Shown here in pieces: positions 23,254 to 32,401 of a stretch of DNA of 32,401 bases (the first letter of the stretch is position 1; the number at the start of each line of letters is the position of its first letter). Made by a program: the position numbers and the translations under genes. The notes below the pieces were generated by a model. The model did no database searches, was not told the origin of the DNA, and was given only the letters and a program-made list of their open reading frames with translations. Location: the NCBI GenBank assembly GCA_003157745.1, contig PMKM01000215.1, positions 1 to 32,401 on the forward strand, written 5' to 3'. Source of the stretch: Bryobacterales bacterium. Its GTDB lineage: Bacteria; Acidobacteriota; Terriglobia; Bryobacterales; Bryobacteraceae.

Positions 23254-24090
23254 ATGGACACCATGCCAGACTCGCTCGCGCCGGAACAGAAGACCCACGT
23301 GCCCGCGGTGACGCCGGCCCCATCCGACCACAAGGCCGCGGGCCGCACGAAGATTTCCGTCAAGCACCTGAACTTCTATTACGGAAGCTCCCAGGCGCTG
23401 CACGACATCAACGTCGAGATTCCGGAGAAGCAGATCACGGCGTTGATCGGTCCTTCGGGATGCGGCAAGTCGACGTTCCTGCGCACGCTGAACCGGATCA
23501 ACGACATGGTGCGGCACGCGCGCTTCGAAGGCACCGTGGACGTGGATGGGGAGAACGTGGTCGAACTCGATGCGACCAATCTGCGGCGCCGCGTCGGGAT
23601 GGTGTTTCAGCGCCCGAATCCGTTCCCCAAGTCGATCTTCGACAACGTGGCGTATGGCATCCGGGTGAACGGGCTGAAGGGGAGCGGCTCGATGCACGAT
23701 AAGGTCGAGCACAGCCTGCGGCGCGCGGCGCTGTGGGAGGAAGTGAAAGACAAGCTGCACGATTCGGCGTACTCGCTTTCGGGCGGCCAGCAGCAGCGGT
23801 TGTGCATCGCGCGCGCGCTGGCGGTGGACCCGGAAGTGCTGCTGCTGGACGAACCGTGTTCGGCGCTGGACCCGATCGCGACCGCGAAGATCGAAGACCT
23901 GATGTTCAGTTTGAAGGACCAGTGCACGCAGGTGATCGTCACGCACAACATGCAGCAGGCGGCGCGCGTGGCGGAATTCACGGGATTCTTCCTGCTGGGC
24001 AAGCTGATCGAGTTCGATCGCACGGCGGTGATATTCAAACGGCCCCGAAAACAGGAAACGGAAGATTACATCACCGGCCGCTTCGGGTAG
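23254..24090 (+). CDS. pstB: Phosphate ABC transporter ATPase PstB
   Basis: A 278-residue ATPase: Walker A 'GPSGCGKST' (66-74), Q-loop '[11 protein letters not shown]', signature 'LSGGQQQRL' (175-183), Walker B '[13 protein letters not shown]' (195-207) and H-loop His231. '[13 protein letters not shown]' is the PstB-specific segment. About 30 extra residues precede the core, rich in Pro and charged residues. AGAAGGGA lies before ATG 23254, three bases after pstA. Confidence 0.97.
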   Translation: MDTMPDSLAPEQKTHVPAVTPAPSDHKAAGRTKISVKHLNFYYGSSQALHDINVEIPEKQITALIGPSGCGKSTFLRTLNRINDMVRHARFEGTVDVDGENVVELDATNLRRRVGMVFQRPNPFPKSIFDNVAYGIRVNGLKGSGSMHDKVEHSLRRAALWEEVKDKLHDSAYSLSGGQQQRLCIARALAVDPEVLLLDEPCSALDPIATAKIEDLMFSLKDQCTQVIVTHNMQQAARVAEFTGFFLLGKLIEFDRTAVIFKRPRKQETEDYITGRFG

Positions 24091-24128
24091 ACTGAATGCA
24101 AACGGAAGGTACCGCGCAGGAACACACG

Positions 24129-24791
24129 ATGCTTCATTTTCGCGAAGAGCTTGAAGAGCTGCAAAGCAAACTACTCGAGATGGGTGGCCTGGTAGAGGCG
24201 GCGATCCACAACAGCGTTCTGGCGCTTGTCGATCGCGACGAAGACAAGGCCAAGGAAGTAATGTGGAACGAGGCGCTGGTCAACCAGAAAGAGATCGAGA
24301 TCGACGAGTTGGCCACGCGCATGCTGGCGCTCTTTCAGCCGATGGCGCGCGACCTGCGCTTCATCACGGCCGTGATCAAGATCAACAACGACCTGGAGCG
24401 GATGGGCGACCTGGCGGTGAACATCACCGAGCGCGCGTTGACGCTGATGCGCGAGCCCGCGGTGAAGCCGCTGATCGACATACCGCGCATCGCCGACCTG
24501 GCGGAGAGCATGGTGCACCGCGCGCTCGATGCGTTCGCCAAGCACGATGCCGAGATGGCGCGCGACGTGCTGCTGTCCGACGATGCGGTGGACCGCCTGC
24601 GCGACGCGGTCTACGACGAGCTGCTGAGCTTCATGCAGGAAGAGCGCAGCACGATCAACCGGGCGGTATCCCTGATGTTCATCGCGCAAAACCTGGAGCG
24701 GATCGCGGATCACTCGACCAACATCGCGGAGGACGTGCTGTTCGCCGTGAAGGGCATCGACGTGCGGCACCACGCGGAGACGGTGGAGTAG
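24129..24791 (+). CDS. phoU: Phosphate signalling protein PhoU
   Basis: A 220-residue protein with two PhoU helical repeats: 'ELEELQSKLLEMGGLVEAAI', 'MARDLRFITAVIKINNDLER' and 'INRAVSLMFIAQNLERIADH', each carrying the metal-binding Glu/Asp residues. It links PstSCAB to PhoR to repress signalling when phosphate is plentiful. ATG 24129 has AGGAA seven bases upstream; ATG 24096, 11 codons earlier, is the alternative. The stop lies six bases from the end of the convergent permease gene, with no terminator between. Confidence 0.95.
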   Translation: MLHFREELEELQSKLLEMGGLVEAAIHNSVLALVDRDEDKAKEVMWNEALVNQKEIEIDELATRMLALFQPMARDLRFITAVIKINNDLERMGDLAVNITERALTLMREPAVKPLIDIPRIADLAESMVHRALDAFAKHDAEMARDVLLSDDAVDRLRDAVYDELLSFMQEERSTINRAVSLMFIAQNLERIADHSTNIAEDVLFAVKGIDVRHHAETVE

Positions 24792-24797
24792 GCGCGA

Positions 24798-26036
24798 CTA
24801 TTCGTAGCGTAGGACTTCGGCGGGGGCGATCCTGGTCGCGTTGCGCGCGGGATATAGGGTGGCCAGGAAGCTGACCAGGATAGCCACGCCGGCGATCCAG
24901 ACCCCATCGAGCCAATGGGCTTCGAAGGGCACGAAGCTCAGCGAGTAGACGGCTTCATCCAGGCGCAACCAGCGATACTTGTCGGCGAAATAGGCGAGCG
25001 TGTAGCCGCCGACCAGGCCGATGGCGCTGCCGACGACGCCGATCATCAATCCCTGCAGCATGAAGATGCGGCGGATTTGCGCGGTGCGCGCGCCCATCGA
25101 CATCAGGATGCCGATGTCGCGATACTTCTCCATCACCATCATTACCAGGGTAATGAAGATGTTCAGCGCGGCGACCAGCAGGATCAGGCCGATCACGATC
25201 ATGGCCACGATGCGCTCCATATAGAGGGCGCCGAGGAGTTGCTTGTTGCGCTCCTGCCAGGTGGTGGTGGTGTAGCGGCTGCCGGCGACGCGCTCGACGG
25301 CGCGCGCGATCACAAGCGCGCGATTCAGGTCGTCCACTTTCAACTCGATCTGGTTGATGACGTCCTCGAGCGAGAGCGCCTTCTGCGCCGCGGCTATGGA
25401 GGTGAAGGCCCACATGTCGTCGATATCGAAGAAGCCGGTTTCGTAGATCCCGCACACCTTGAAACGGCGAATGGCGGGGCGCGGGCCGAACGGGGTCAAC
25501 TCGCCTTCCGGACTGACGAGCGTGATGTTGTCGTTGACCCTCATGCCGGTGTCTTCGGCGAGGCGCGCGCCGAGGACGATGCCGGGCGGCGAGGCATTCG
25601 GATCGCGCAAACGCGCGGTCGAACCGGATTTCAGATGGCGCAGGGCGTCGCTGATGGAGAGTTCGGAATCGACCTCGACGCCTTTCAACACCGCGCCGTG
25701 CGATTGGACGGCGCCGGAGAGAAAGACCGGCGTGTAAAGCGCGGGCGAAACGGCGGTGACGTGCGGGGTCGAGCGCAAGCGGGCGGAAAGATCGCGCCAG
25801 TTGTCGATGCCGTTGTTCAACTTCTCCGAAACATTGATGTGAGCCATGGCGCCGAGCAGGTTGCGCTCAAGGGTGTTGCGGAAGCCGGTGGTGACGGCGA
25901 TGGCGATGACGAGCGACATGACGCCGACGGCCACGCCGAGCACGGAGATCGCGGTGATGACGGAGATCACGGAAGCGCCGCGGTGGGCGCGAAGGTAGCG
26001 CGCGGCGACGAATAGCTCAAAGCGGTAGCGGGTCAT
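24798..26036 (-). CDS. LolC/LolE-type ABC permease (lipoprotein release or related)
   Basis: A 412-residue protein with one N-terminal membrane helix (about 22-47), a large periplasmic MacB-like domain (about 48-270), and three C-terminal helices in an FtsX domain ('GLILLVAALNIFITLVMMVM', 'GILMSMGARTAQIRRIFMLQG', 'YPARNATRIAPAEVLRYE'). The order is that of LolC/LolE. I chose ATG 26036 because the protein then starts right before 'RFELFVAARYLRAHRG', the conserved entry to the first helix. No lolD ATPase gene is adjacent in the window, so the partner is elsewhere. Confidence 0.88.
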   Translation of the reverse strand: MTRYRFELFVAARYLRAHRGASVISVITAISVLGVAVGVMSLVIAIAVTTGFRNTLERNLLGAMAHINVSEKLNNGIDNWRDLSARLRSTPHVTAVSPALYTPVFLSGAVQSHGAVLKGVEVDSELSISDALRHLKSGSTARLRDPNASPPGIVLGARLAEDTGMRVNDNITLVSPEGELTPFGPRPAIRRFKVCGIYETGFFDIDDMWAFTSIAAAQKALSLEDVINQIELKVDDLNRALVIARAVERVAGSRYTTTTWQERNKQLLGALYMERIVAMIVIGLILLVAALNIFITLVMMVMEKYRDIGILMSMGARTAQIRRIFMLQGLMIGVVGSAIGLVGGYTLAYFADKYRWLRLDEAVYSLSFVPFEAHWLDGVWIAGVAILVSFLATLYPARNATRIAPAEVLRYE

Positions 26037-26083
26037 GATCGGCGTTACGCAGCCCTTTCGCGGACTCATAGTGCCACGGCGCA

Positions 26084-26101
26084 GGCCGGGCATGCCCGGC
26101 C
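26084..26101. repeat. Perfect 18-bp palindrome after lysS
   Basis: GGCCGGGCATGCCCGGCC is self-complementary and sits directly after the lysS stop, between lysS and the LolC/E-like gene. No T-run follows on the minus strand, so it is more likely a REP-like repeat or mRNA-end stabiliser than a terminator. Confidence 0.7.
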
Positions 26102-26102
26102 C

Positions 26103-27620
26103 CTACGGGCGTTTGGCCTCGTTGTCCAACTCGCGCAACGAGCGCACCAGATCGACCGGGCCTTCGGGGCGCAGGAGGGGGAAGAGAATCACGTCGCGGA
26201 TGGATCGGGAGCCGGTGAGGATCATGGTGAGGCGGTCGATCCCGATGCCTTCGCCGCCGGTCGGGGGCATCGCGTAAGAGAGAGCGCGGACGTAGTCTTC
26301 GTCCATCTGGTGGGCCTCATCGTCGCCGCGTTCGCGCAGAACGATTTGCATTTCGAAGCGGCGGCGCTGCTCCTGCGGATCGTTCAACTCGGTGTAGGCG
26401 TTGCCGAGTTCCATGCCGGCGGCGTAAATCTCGAAGCGCTCGACGAAGGCGGGGTCGTCGGCCTTGGTCTTCGAAAGCGGCGAGGTTTCGACCGGGTAAT
26501 CGTAAATAATGGAGGGCTGAATCAGCTTGCTTTCGACCCGCTGCTCGAAAATGTCGGCCAGCGCTTCGCCGGCGGTTGGCTTGCCGGAATGGCGCAGCAG
26601 CCAATCGCGACTGGCGACATCGTCGAGGGTCGGACGGTCGTCGCCTTCCCAGAAGCGCACGATGGCTTCGCTCATGGTGTAGCGTTCGAGGTGGCTGAAA
26701 TCGAGGTGCTCGCCGCAGTATTCGATATCGGTCGAACCGGCGGCATCGAGCGCGGTCTGCTTGAGCAGGGCTTCGGTGAGATCCATCAGGCCGCGGTAAT
26801 CGGTGTAGGCCTGGTAGAACTCGAGCATGGTGAACTCGGGGTTGTGATGGGTGGAGAGGCCCTCGTTGCGGAAATTGCGATTGATTTCGTAGACGCGCTC
26901 GAGGCCGCCGACGACGAGGCGCTTCAGGTAGAGCTCCGGCGCGATGCGCAGGTAAAGATCGATATCGAGGGTGTTGTGATGCGTGACGAAAGGGCGCGCG
27001 GCTGCGCCGCCGTAGAGCGGCTGCATCATCGGCGTTTCGACGTCGATGAAATCGAGCGCTTCAAGCTGGCGCCGCAGCGAGGCGACGATGCGCGCGCGGG
27101 TGACGAAGACTTTGCGCACTTCGGGATTGGCGATCAGATCGAGGTAGCGCTGGCGGTAGCGGATCTCGACATCTTCGAGGCCGTGCCACTTCTCGGGCAT
27201 GGAGAGCAGCGTCTTCGAAAGGAAGTCGAGCCTCTCGGCGTGGATGCTGAGCTCGCCGGTGCGGGTGCGGAAGAGGTAGCCTTCGACGCCGACGATGTCG
27301 CCGATATCGAGCAGCTTGAAAAGCTGGAAATCGCGCTCGCCGACGGCATCCTTTTTGACGTAGATCTGGAACCGCTCGCCGTTCTGCTGCAAGTGGGCGA
27401 AACCGGCCTTGCCCATGTGGCGAACGGTCATCATGCGGCCGGCCACGCGGACGCGGACTTCGGGCAAGAGCTCCTCGGCGGTCTTCGTGGCATAGGCGGC
27501 CAGGATCGCGGGAATCGTGTGGGTGAAATCGAAACGATGGCCATAGGCGCGGTACCCGAGGGCCTCGATTTCGCGGATGCGCTCCAGGCGCTGCTTGAGT
27601 AGGTCGTCTTCGAGCGACAA
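26103..27620 (-). CDS. lysS: Lysine--tRNA ligase (class II)
   Basis: A 505-residue class II synthetase charging tRNA-Lys. An OB-fold anticodon-binding domain (about 35-150, '[19 protein letters not shown]') is followed by the catalytic core, with motif 2 '[18 protein letters not shown]' and motif 3 '[19 protein letters not shown]'. The start TTG 27620 is chosen because AGGAG lies six bases upstream and because the upstream extension has no family similarity. A perfect -10 (TATAAT) lies at 27648-27653. Confidence 0.97.
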   Translation of the reverse strand: MSLEDDLLKQRLERIREIEALGYRAYGHRFDFTHTIPAILAAYATKTAEELLPEVRVRVAGRMMTVRHMGKAGFAHLQQNGERFQIYVKKDAVGERDFQLFKLLDIGDIVGVEGYLFRTRTGELSIHAERLDFLSKTLLSMPEKWHGLEDVEIRYRQRYLDLIANPEVRKVFVTRARIVASLRRQLEALDFIDVETPMMQPLYGGAAARPFVTHHNTLDIDLYLRIAPELYLKRLVVGGLERVYEINRNFRNEGLSTHHNPEFTMLEFYQAYTDYRGLMDLTEALLKQTALDAAGSTDIEYCGEHLDFSHLERYTMSEAIVRFWEGDDRPTLDDVASRDWLLRHSGKPTAGEALADIFEQRVESKLIQPSIIYDYPVETSPLSKTKADDPAFVERFEIYAAGMELGNAYTELNDPQEQRRRFEMQIVLRERGDDEAHQMDEDYVRALSYAMPPTGGEGIGIDRLTMILTGSRSIRDVILFPLLRPEGPVDLVRSLRELDNEAKRP

Positions 27621-27647
27621 GAAATTCTCCTGTGAAAGGAAACACCT

Positions 27648-27653
27648 ATTATA
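27648..27653 (-). promoter_or_regulatory. lysS -10 element
   Basis: TATAAT on the minus strand, about 28 bases before the TTG start. A -35 at 17 bp (TCAGTT) is weak. The -10 element itself is a perfect match. Confidence 0.55.
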
Positions 27654-27716
27654 AGGCTTCGGTTCACCGTAACTGAGCGGAGGTGGCATTTCTGGTCGAC
27701 CTGACGGCAGCCACGC

Positions 27717-28712
27717 CTACAGAAGGCCGGCCAGGCGGAGGGCTTTCCGGGCGGTGGTGCTGAGGGGGATCGTGGCGGCGTCGCGCGGGTCGAGCCAGCG
27801 GAAGGGCGCGGCGGTGGGGAGGCGAGCGGGGGCGGGCGCGGGGCTCACGGTGAAGATATAGCGATGATGGGTGATGGTGTGGCGGAACTGGCCGGCGGGC
27901 GCGCCGGGGCGGACGGCGGGCAGGTGCTCAGGCGACGGAAGGTCCCAAAAGCCGGGCATGCGGGGCTCGCTCAAGGCGCGCTGGCGAAGCAGAATGCGGC
28001 GGTCGCGGCGGATGAGGAGGAGGACGGCTTCGATGCGCTCGGGTGGAATGCGGCCGAGCTTGACGGGCAATTGGGCGACGGTGCCGTTTGCGAGCGCGCG
28101 GCATCGGGCGCGCAGCGGACACTCGGGACAGAGCGGGCGGCGCGGCATGCAGACGGTGGCGCCGAGTTCCATCAGCGCCTGGTTGAATGGGCCGGACGCA
28201 CGGCGGTCGAGCCAGCTTTCGGCCACGGCGCGAAAACGGTCCCGGGTGGCGGACGCGCCGATATCGCCGGGGTCGTTCTCCATGCGGGCGACCACGCGGA
28301 GCACGTTGCCATCAAGCACGGCGCGCGGTTCCCCGAACGCGATGCTCGCGACAGCCGCGGCGGTGTAGTCGCCGATCCCCGGCAACTGGCGCAGTTCGAC
28401 GTAATCGCGCGGGAAGCTGCCGCGCGCGGCGATTTGGCGTCCGGCGGCGAGCAGGTTGCGCGCGCGGGAGTAATAGCCGAGGCCGCTCCAGAGGGCGAGC
28501 ACGTCCGCCTCGGCCGCTCGGGCAAGCGCATCCACGGTGGGGAAGCGATCAAGGAAACGCTCGTAATAGGGCACGACGGCAGCGGCGCGCGTCTGTTGCA
28601 ACATGATCTCGGATACCCAGATCGGGTAGGGATCGGCGGTGCGGCGCCAGGGCAGATCGCGATGGCCGCGGTCGTACCACTGCGCGAGCAGAGCGGAAAC
28701 GCGGCGCTTCAC
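27717..28712 (-). CDS. mutY: Adenine DNA glycosylase MutY
   Basis: A 331-residue base-excision repair enzyme removing adenine opposite 8-oxoguanine. Seen are 'SEIMLQQTRAAAVVPYYERF' with the catalytic Glu, helix-hairpin-helix 'LPGIGDYTAAAV', the catalytic Asp in 'VLDGNVLRVVAR', and the 4Fe-4S ligands C-x6-C-x2-C-x5-C in 'CMPRRPLCPECPLRARC'. A C-terminal NUDIX-like domain (about 225-331, 'GFWDLPSPEHLP') reads the oxidised base. The start GTG 28712 overlaps the stop of the upstream S24 gene by four bases (GTGA), so the two are co-translated. Confidence 0.95.
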   Translation of the reverse strand: MKRRVSALLAQWYDRGHRDLPWRRTADPYPIWVSEIMLQQTRAAAVVPYYERFLDRFPTVDALARAAEADVLALWSGLGYYSRARNLLAAGRQIAARGSFPRDYVELRQLPGIGDYTAAAVASIAFGEPRAVLDGNVLRVVARMENDPGDIGASATRDRFRAVAESWLDRRASGPFNQALMELGATVCMPRRPLCPECPLRARCRALANGTVAQLPVKLGRIPPERIEAVLLLIRRDRRILLRQRALSEPRMPGFWDLPSPEHLPAVRPGAPAGQFRHTITHHRYIFTVSPAPAPARLPTAAPFRWLDPRDAATIPLSTTARKALRLAGLL

Positions 28713-29524
28713 TCGATGACGCGCAGCCACTCGGCGACCACGGCGAAATCCTCCGGGCCGGCGTCCCAGGGTTCGAACTCGGGGTTGAGGGGCTCCAGGC
28801 GAATCTGCTCGTGGCGCCACTGGTCTTCGCCCGTCGACACTTTGCGGCTGGTGTACTTCTTCACCGTATAGCGGGCGGTATCGTCGAGGGCGCCGAAGCG
28901 CTGGATGAGGAGGATCTTGTTCTGGCGCGAGCCGACCGGGTGCAGGCGAAACAGGTTGAGGCTGCCATCCGGGATGCGCGGCTCCATCGAGCGGCCGACC
29001 ACGTGGGCGACGAAAAGATCGTGGGTGAGGCGCAGACCTTCGGGCGCGGGCACCCAGTCTTCTTCCTCAGATTCCATTTCCTCACCGAGGCGCCCGGCGG
29101 CGGCGCGCAGGCTGTAGAGCGGGAGGTGGGTGGAAAAACGATCGATGGAGATGGGCTCGACGTGTTCGCCATAGAGGCGCTCGACGACGCGGGAAAAGGC
29201 ATCCACCGAAACGGCCTGGCGCTCGCCTACGCGGAGCACGTTCGAGAGCGAATCCTCAAGCCAGGCGAGGCAGGCTGCGGCGCCCATCTCGGCCAACTTG
29301 TCGCGCAGATCGGCTGCGACGGCATCGAGCACCTCGGCATCCTCGGGCGCGGCGAACTCGTCATAGTGTGCGCGGAACTTCACCCAGCCGCGGTCGGTCG
29401 CCGGATCGACGAGAATGACGCCGATCGAGCGCGCAGGCTGGCCGGGCAGAACGGCATCCAGAAGCACGTAAGTACCGCGGCGGTTGCCCGAGATCGAAAC
29501 GACGCTGGCCGGCATGGCGGTCAT
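28709..29524 (-). CDS. S24 (LexA/UmuD-fold) peptidase-like protein without HTH
   Basis: A 271-residue protein. The C-terminal part (about 160-250) is an S24 peptidase fold: nucleophile Ser179 in 'GRSMEPRIPDG' and general-base Lys222 in 'YTVKKYTSRK', followed by 'IRLEPLNPEFEPW'. An Ala143-Gly144 bond in 'LRAAAGRLG' lies 35 residues before Ser179, close to the 34-residue spacing of LexA's cleavage site, so self-cleavage is possible. The N-terminal ~135 residues are not a helix-turn-helix and I do not recognise them. It is translationally coupled to mutY. ATG 29524 has no Shine-Dalgarno but a TAGAAT -10-like hexamer (29530-29535) five bases upstream. Confidence 0.85.
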   Translation of the reverse strand: MTAMPASVVSISGNRRGTYVLLDAVLPGQPARSIGVILVDPATDRGWVKFRAHYDEFAAPEDAEVLDAVAADLRDKLAEMGAAACLAWLEDSLSNVLRVGERQAVSVDAFSRVVERLYGEHVEPISIDRFSTHLPLYSLRAAAGRLGEEMESEEEDWVPAPEGLRLTHDLFVAHVVGRSMEPRIPDGSLNLFRLHPVGSRQNKILLIQRFGALDDTARYTVKKYTSRKVSTGEDQWRHEQIRLEPLNPEFEPWDAGPEDFAVVAEWLRVIE

Positions 29525-29529
29525 GTACT

Positions 29530-29535
29530 ATTCTA
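29530..29535 (-). promoter_or_regulatory. -10-like hexamer next to the S24 gene start
   Basis: TAGAAT on the minus strand, separated from ATG 29524 by five bases. This would place the transcription start at or next to the A of ATG, that is a leaderless message. No good -35 is seen. The rest of 29536-29674 holds no gene that I can support. Confidence 0.4.
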
Positions 29536-29674
29536 CTTATCGGACGAAAGGTTGGGGGGAAGAGGGGATGAGCGGAGGAAGTCCTCTCCGTTTCCCGTTG
29601 TGCTTCTCTCCGAATCGAGACGCCTTCCGGCCGAGTTCCCTGCCTGCCTCGGGTCGCTGCGCCGGGCGGCGGGA

Positions 29675-29989
29675 CTAATGGCTCTCTTCGTCCACGGCGA
29701 TCTTCAGGGCCCGCAGGAAGCGATGGTCTTGCGTGGTGAGCTTGATTTTTCCGGTGGCTTCGAAGGTGCGCTTCGGCTCCTCCGCATCGCTCATCTCGGG
29801 CTCGCCATCTTCGTCCTCGGCGGATTCGTCGCGCCGGTTGAAACCGATTGTCGCTTCCAGGACCAGAAACACGTCGTATCCGGCGCCCTTAATCTCGCCG
29901 ATCGCCTCCGCGATCCGGTCGGATTCGGACAGGGAATCGTTGATGGCATTCCCCAGTTCCTGCATGAGGTGCTTCAATGGCTCGTCCAC
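29675..29989 (-). CDS. Small acidic conserved-type protein of unknown function
   Basis: A 104-residue cytoplasmic protein, with no signal peptide or membrane segment. A helical first half ('LMQELGNAINDSLSESDRIAEAIGEIKGAG') gives way to 'YDVFLVLEATIGFNRR', an acidic low-complexity stretch (about 54-71, Glu/Asp-rich), and 'LTTQDHRFLRALKIAVDE'. GTG 29989 has AGGAG six bases upstream, which supports a real gene. I do not recognise a family. It lies upstream of the S24-mutY pair in the same direction with a 150-bp gap. Confidence 0.75.
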   Translation of the reverse strand: MDEPLKHLMQELGNAINDSLSESDRIAEAIGEIKGAGYDVFLVLEATIGFNRRDESAEDEDGEPEMSDAEEPKRTFEATGKIKLTTQDHRFLRALKIAVDEESH

Positions 29990-30181
29990 AGAGTACTCCT
30001 ACGTGTAGCCGACGCGCCGGAATCGACCGGCGTTCCCACTTCCAGGCCTAGCATCCACCCCACCTAGATTGTAGTGGAGACCCAGCCGGTTCACAAGCTC
30101 CAACCGATACTTCTATCGACAGTTTATCAGGCCGGCATAACATTGCGCTGGCGGCGTGGCTAGCTTTGTTACGATGGGAAG
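29990..30181. other. Divergent intergenic region
   Basis: Between the acidic protein (minus) and the small membrane protein (plus). Holds the AGGAG site of the former and a TACGAT hexamer (30170-30175) six bases before the GTG of the latter. No RNA gene or repeat was recognised. Confidence 0.5.
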
Positions 30182-30445
30182 GTGCGGAAGCAAGCTGGCT
30201 GGCAGCAAGGTGTGGCCTTTTTGAGACACGTGGTGCCGGCCGTCGTGAAACCGATCCACGCCCTCTGGAACCAGCTTATCGGCTTTCTATTCTTAATCTT
30301 CGGGGTGATTTTCGGCCTTCGGACGGCAAGTTGGGCGTGGTCGCACGACCTACTGCGCTCCGGTGTGGGAGGGGTAGCCACCGCCATTATGGCATGGTAT
30401 GGAATAGGGTCTTTTCTTAAGGCTCGCAGGATTTCGCGGTCGTGA
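30182..30445 (+). CDS. Small membrane protein, unknown function
   Basis: An 87-residue protein. A basic N-terminus ('RKQAGWQQGVAFLRHVVPAV') leads to a first membrane helix (about 31-49, 'LIGFLFLIFGVIFGL') and a second (about 61-80, 'GVGGVATAIMAWYGIGSFL'), ending with a basic tail. The pattern of conserved-looking Trp, Pro and Gly residues makes it a likely real gene. GTG 30182 has no spaced Shine-Dalgarno. Function unknown. Confidence 0.65.
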   Translation: MRKQAGWQQGVAFLRHVVPAVVKPIHALWNQLIGFLFLIFGVIFGLRTASWAWSHDLLRSGVGGVATAIMAWYGIGSFLKARRISRS

Positions 30446-30478
30446 ATCGACAGCCGTTCCCGCGATTCCCGCCGGCGC

Positions 30479-30484
30479 TAAAAT
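30479..30484 (+). promoter_or_regulatory. -10-like hexamer before the small secreted protein
   Basis: TAAAAT lies 11 bases before ATG 30496, within an A/T-rich patch. There is no Shine-Dalgarno in front of the start codon. Confidence 0.4.
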
Positions 30485-30495
30485 AATCGGTACCT

Positions 30496-30957
30496 ATGTC
30501 ACTGCGGTTGCTGCTATCGATCCTGGTCGCAGTGTGCGCGCTTACCGCCCAGAAATACGATGGGCCGAAGCCGTCGAAACCCGACCTGCCCTACCTCAAA
30601 CACGCCGATACGCTGCTCCCGACCGAAGCGGTGGAGGCGAAGCCCCAAAGGAAGAAGGACGACACGGTGTACACGATGGCTGGAGCGAATTCGCCAACGC
30701 GGACGCCGCTGGCCGCGCCGATTTTCCTCTTCGTGAGCGGCAAGATCAACCCGGCGAATTTGCAATTGTTCCAAATGCAAGCGAAGAACGGCCACCGCGA
30801 ATTGACGATCCGGGCGAGCGACGAGCCGGTACGGATTGAGGTCGGCCCACTCGGCGGCGCGCTGTATAAGATCGAGCCATACAACGGGCTGGACCCAGGC
30901 GAATATGCGCTGCTCGTGAGCGGGACGAACCAGGTGTTTTGCTTCGCGGTGTTCTGA
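30496..30957 (+). CDS. Small secreted protein, unknown function
   Basis: A 153-residue protein with a signal peptide (about 1-18, hydrophobic 'LLLSILVAVCAL', cut near 'TAQ'). The mature part has 'PSKPDLPYLKHADTLLPTE', a variable segment and 'APIFLFVSGKINPANLQLF', then 'YNGLDPGEYALLVSGTNQVF' near the C-terminus, which looks like a beta-rich fold. The pattern 'KPDLPYLKHADTL' recurs in secreted acidobacterial proteins in my memory, but no family can be named. Its start is near a TAAAAT hexamer. Confidence 0.8.
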   Translation: MSLRLLLSILVAVCALTAQKYDGPKPSKPDLPYLKHADTLLPTEAVEAKPQRKKDDTVYTMAGANSPTRTPLAAPIFLFVSGKINPANLQLFQMQAKNGHRELTIRASDEPVRIEVGPLGGALYKIEPYNGLDPGEYALLVSGTNQVFCFAVF

Positions 30958-31007
30958 GGGTTGACGGCCAAAACGGCCTGGCCAAAGACCGGCGGCGTTA
31001 CGCGCGT

Positions 31008-31013
31008 TATATT
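31008..31013 (+). promoter_or_regulatory. valS -10-like hexamer
   Basis: TATATT lies 11 bases before ATG 31025; no clear -35 or Shine-Dalgarno is present. Upstream, GGCC-rich inverted repeats (about 30966-30983) could form a weak hairpin after the previous gene. Confidence 0.45.
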
Positions 31014-31024
31014 AGTACATTCCC

Positions 31025-32401
<1,377 letters not shown>

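Noticed and set aside
22231-23946. 571-codon minus-strand frame opposite pstA and pstB
   Set aside because: His/Arg/Gln-rich shadow of GC-rich pst genes.
26310-27602. 430-codon plus-strand frame opposite lysS
   Set aside because: Shadow frame; lysS motifs 2 and 3 on the minus strand are unambiguous.

Overview
This is a GC-rich bacterial chromosome segment with no rRNA, tRNA or CRISPR array that I could see. Gene content and sequence style suggest an Acidobacteriota member, probably Solibacteres/Bryobacterales. The pointers are a PadR-HAAS pair, a divergent N-terminally extended Hfq, a deoxyhypusine-synthase-like gene, an IS110 remnant, dispersed palindromic repeats, and frequent GTG/TTG starts. 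The taxon is inferred from style; no search was possible.

Layout. (1) 1-1644: the end of an ABC-2 drug/polysaccharide-type exporter (ATPase and permease). (2) 1645-3300: a gene-poor repeat area with a hairpin repeat, a 136-bp tandem duplication and a dead IS110 transposase whose catalytic Glu codon is now TAG. (3) 3300-5940: a PadR regulator overlapping a HAAS-domain membrane protein, a MITE-like inverted-repeat element, a secreted alpha/beta hydrolase and a strong terminator. (4) 6012-10682, minus strand: a compact surface-glycan-type cluster of a GT2, a radical SAM/SPASM protein with an extra C-terminal domain, and a GT2-GT4 fusion whose GT2 half has lost its DxD. (5) 10802-12547, minus: hfq and a deoxyhypusine-synthase-like enzyme. 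(6) 12634-16753, minus: parB, parA, two parS sites, an HD-GYP phosphodiesterase and a degenerate GGDEF protein. (7) 17152-24791, plus: a phosphate module of PhoR-like kinase, porin, pstS-pstC-pstA-pstB and phoU. Two matching Pho-box-like sites lie in front of the porin and pstS. (8) 24798-29989, minus: a LolC/E-type permease, lysS, mutY, an S24 (LexA-fold) protein translationally coupled to mutY, and a small acidic protein. (9) 30182-32401, plus: a small membrane protein, a small secreted protein, and the first 459 codons of valS.

How the genes work together. The phosphate module is the clearest functional unit. A kinase with almost no periplasmic domain probably reads Pst/PhoU status, the porin and PstS are likely PhoB targets, but no phoB lies in the window. 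The partition genes and parS sites sit beside two c-di-GMP-type proteins. The radical SAM/glycosyltransferase cluster and the S24-mutY pair are the least conventional combinations and the best candidates for undescribed biology. Several plus- and minus-strand genes carry a -10-like hexamer 5-13 bp from the start codon and no Shine-Dalgarno, which suggests leaderless or very short-leader transcripts.
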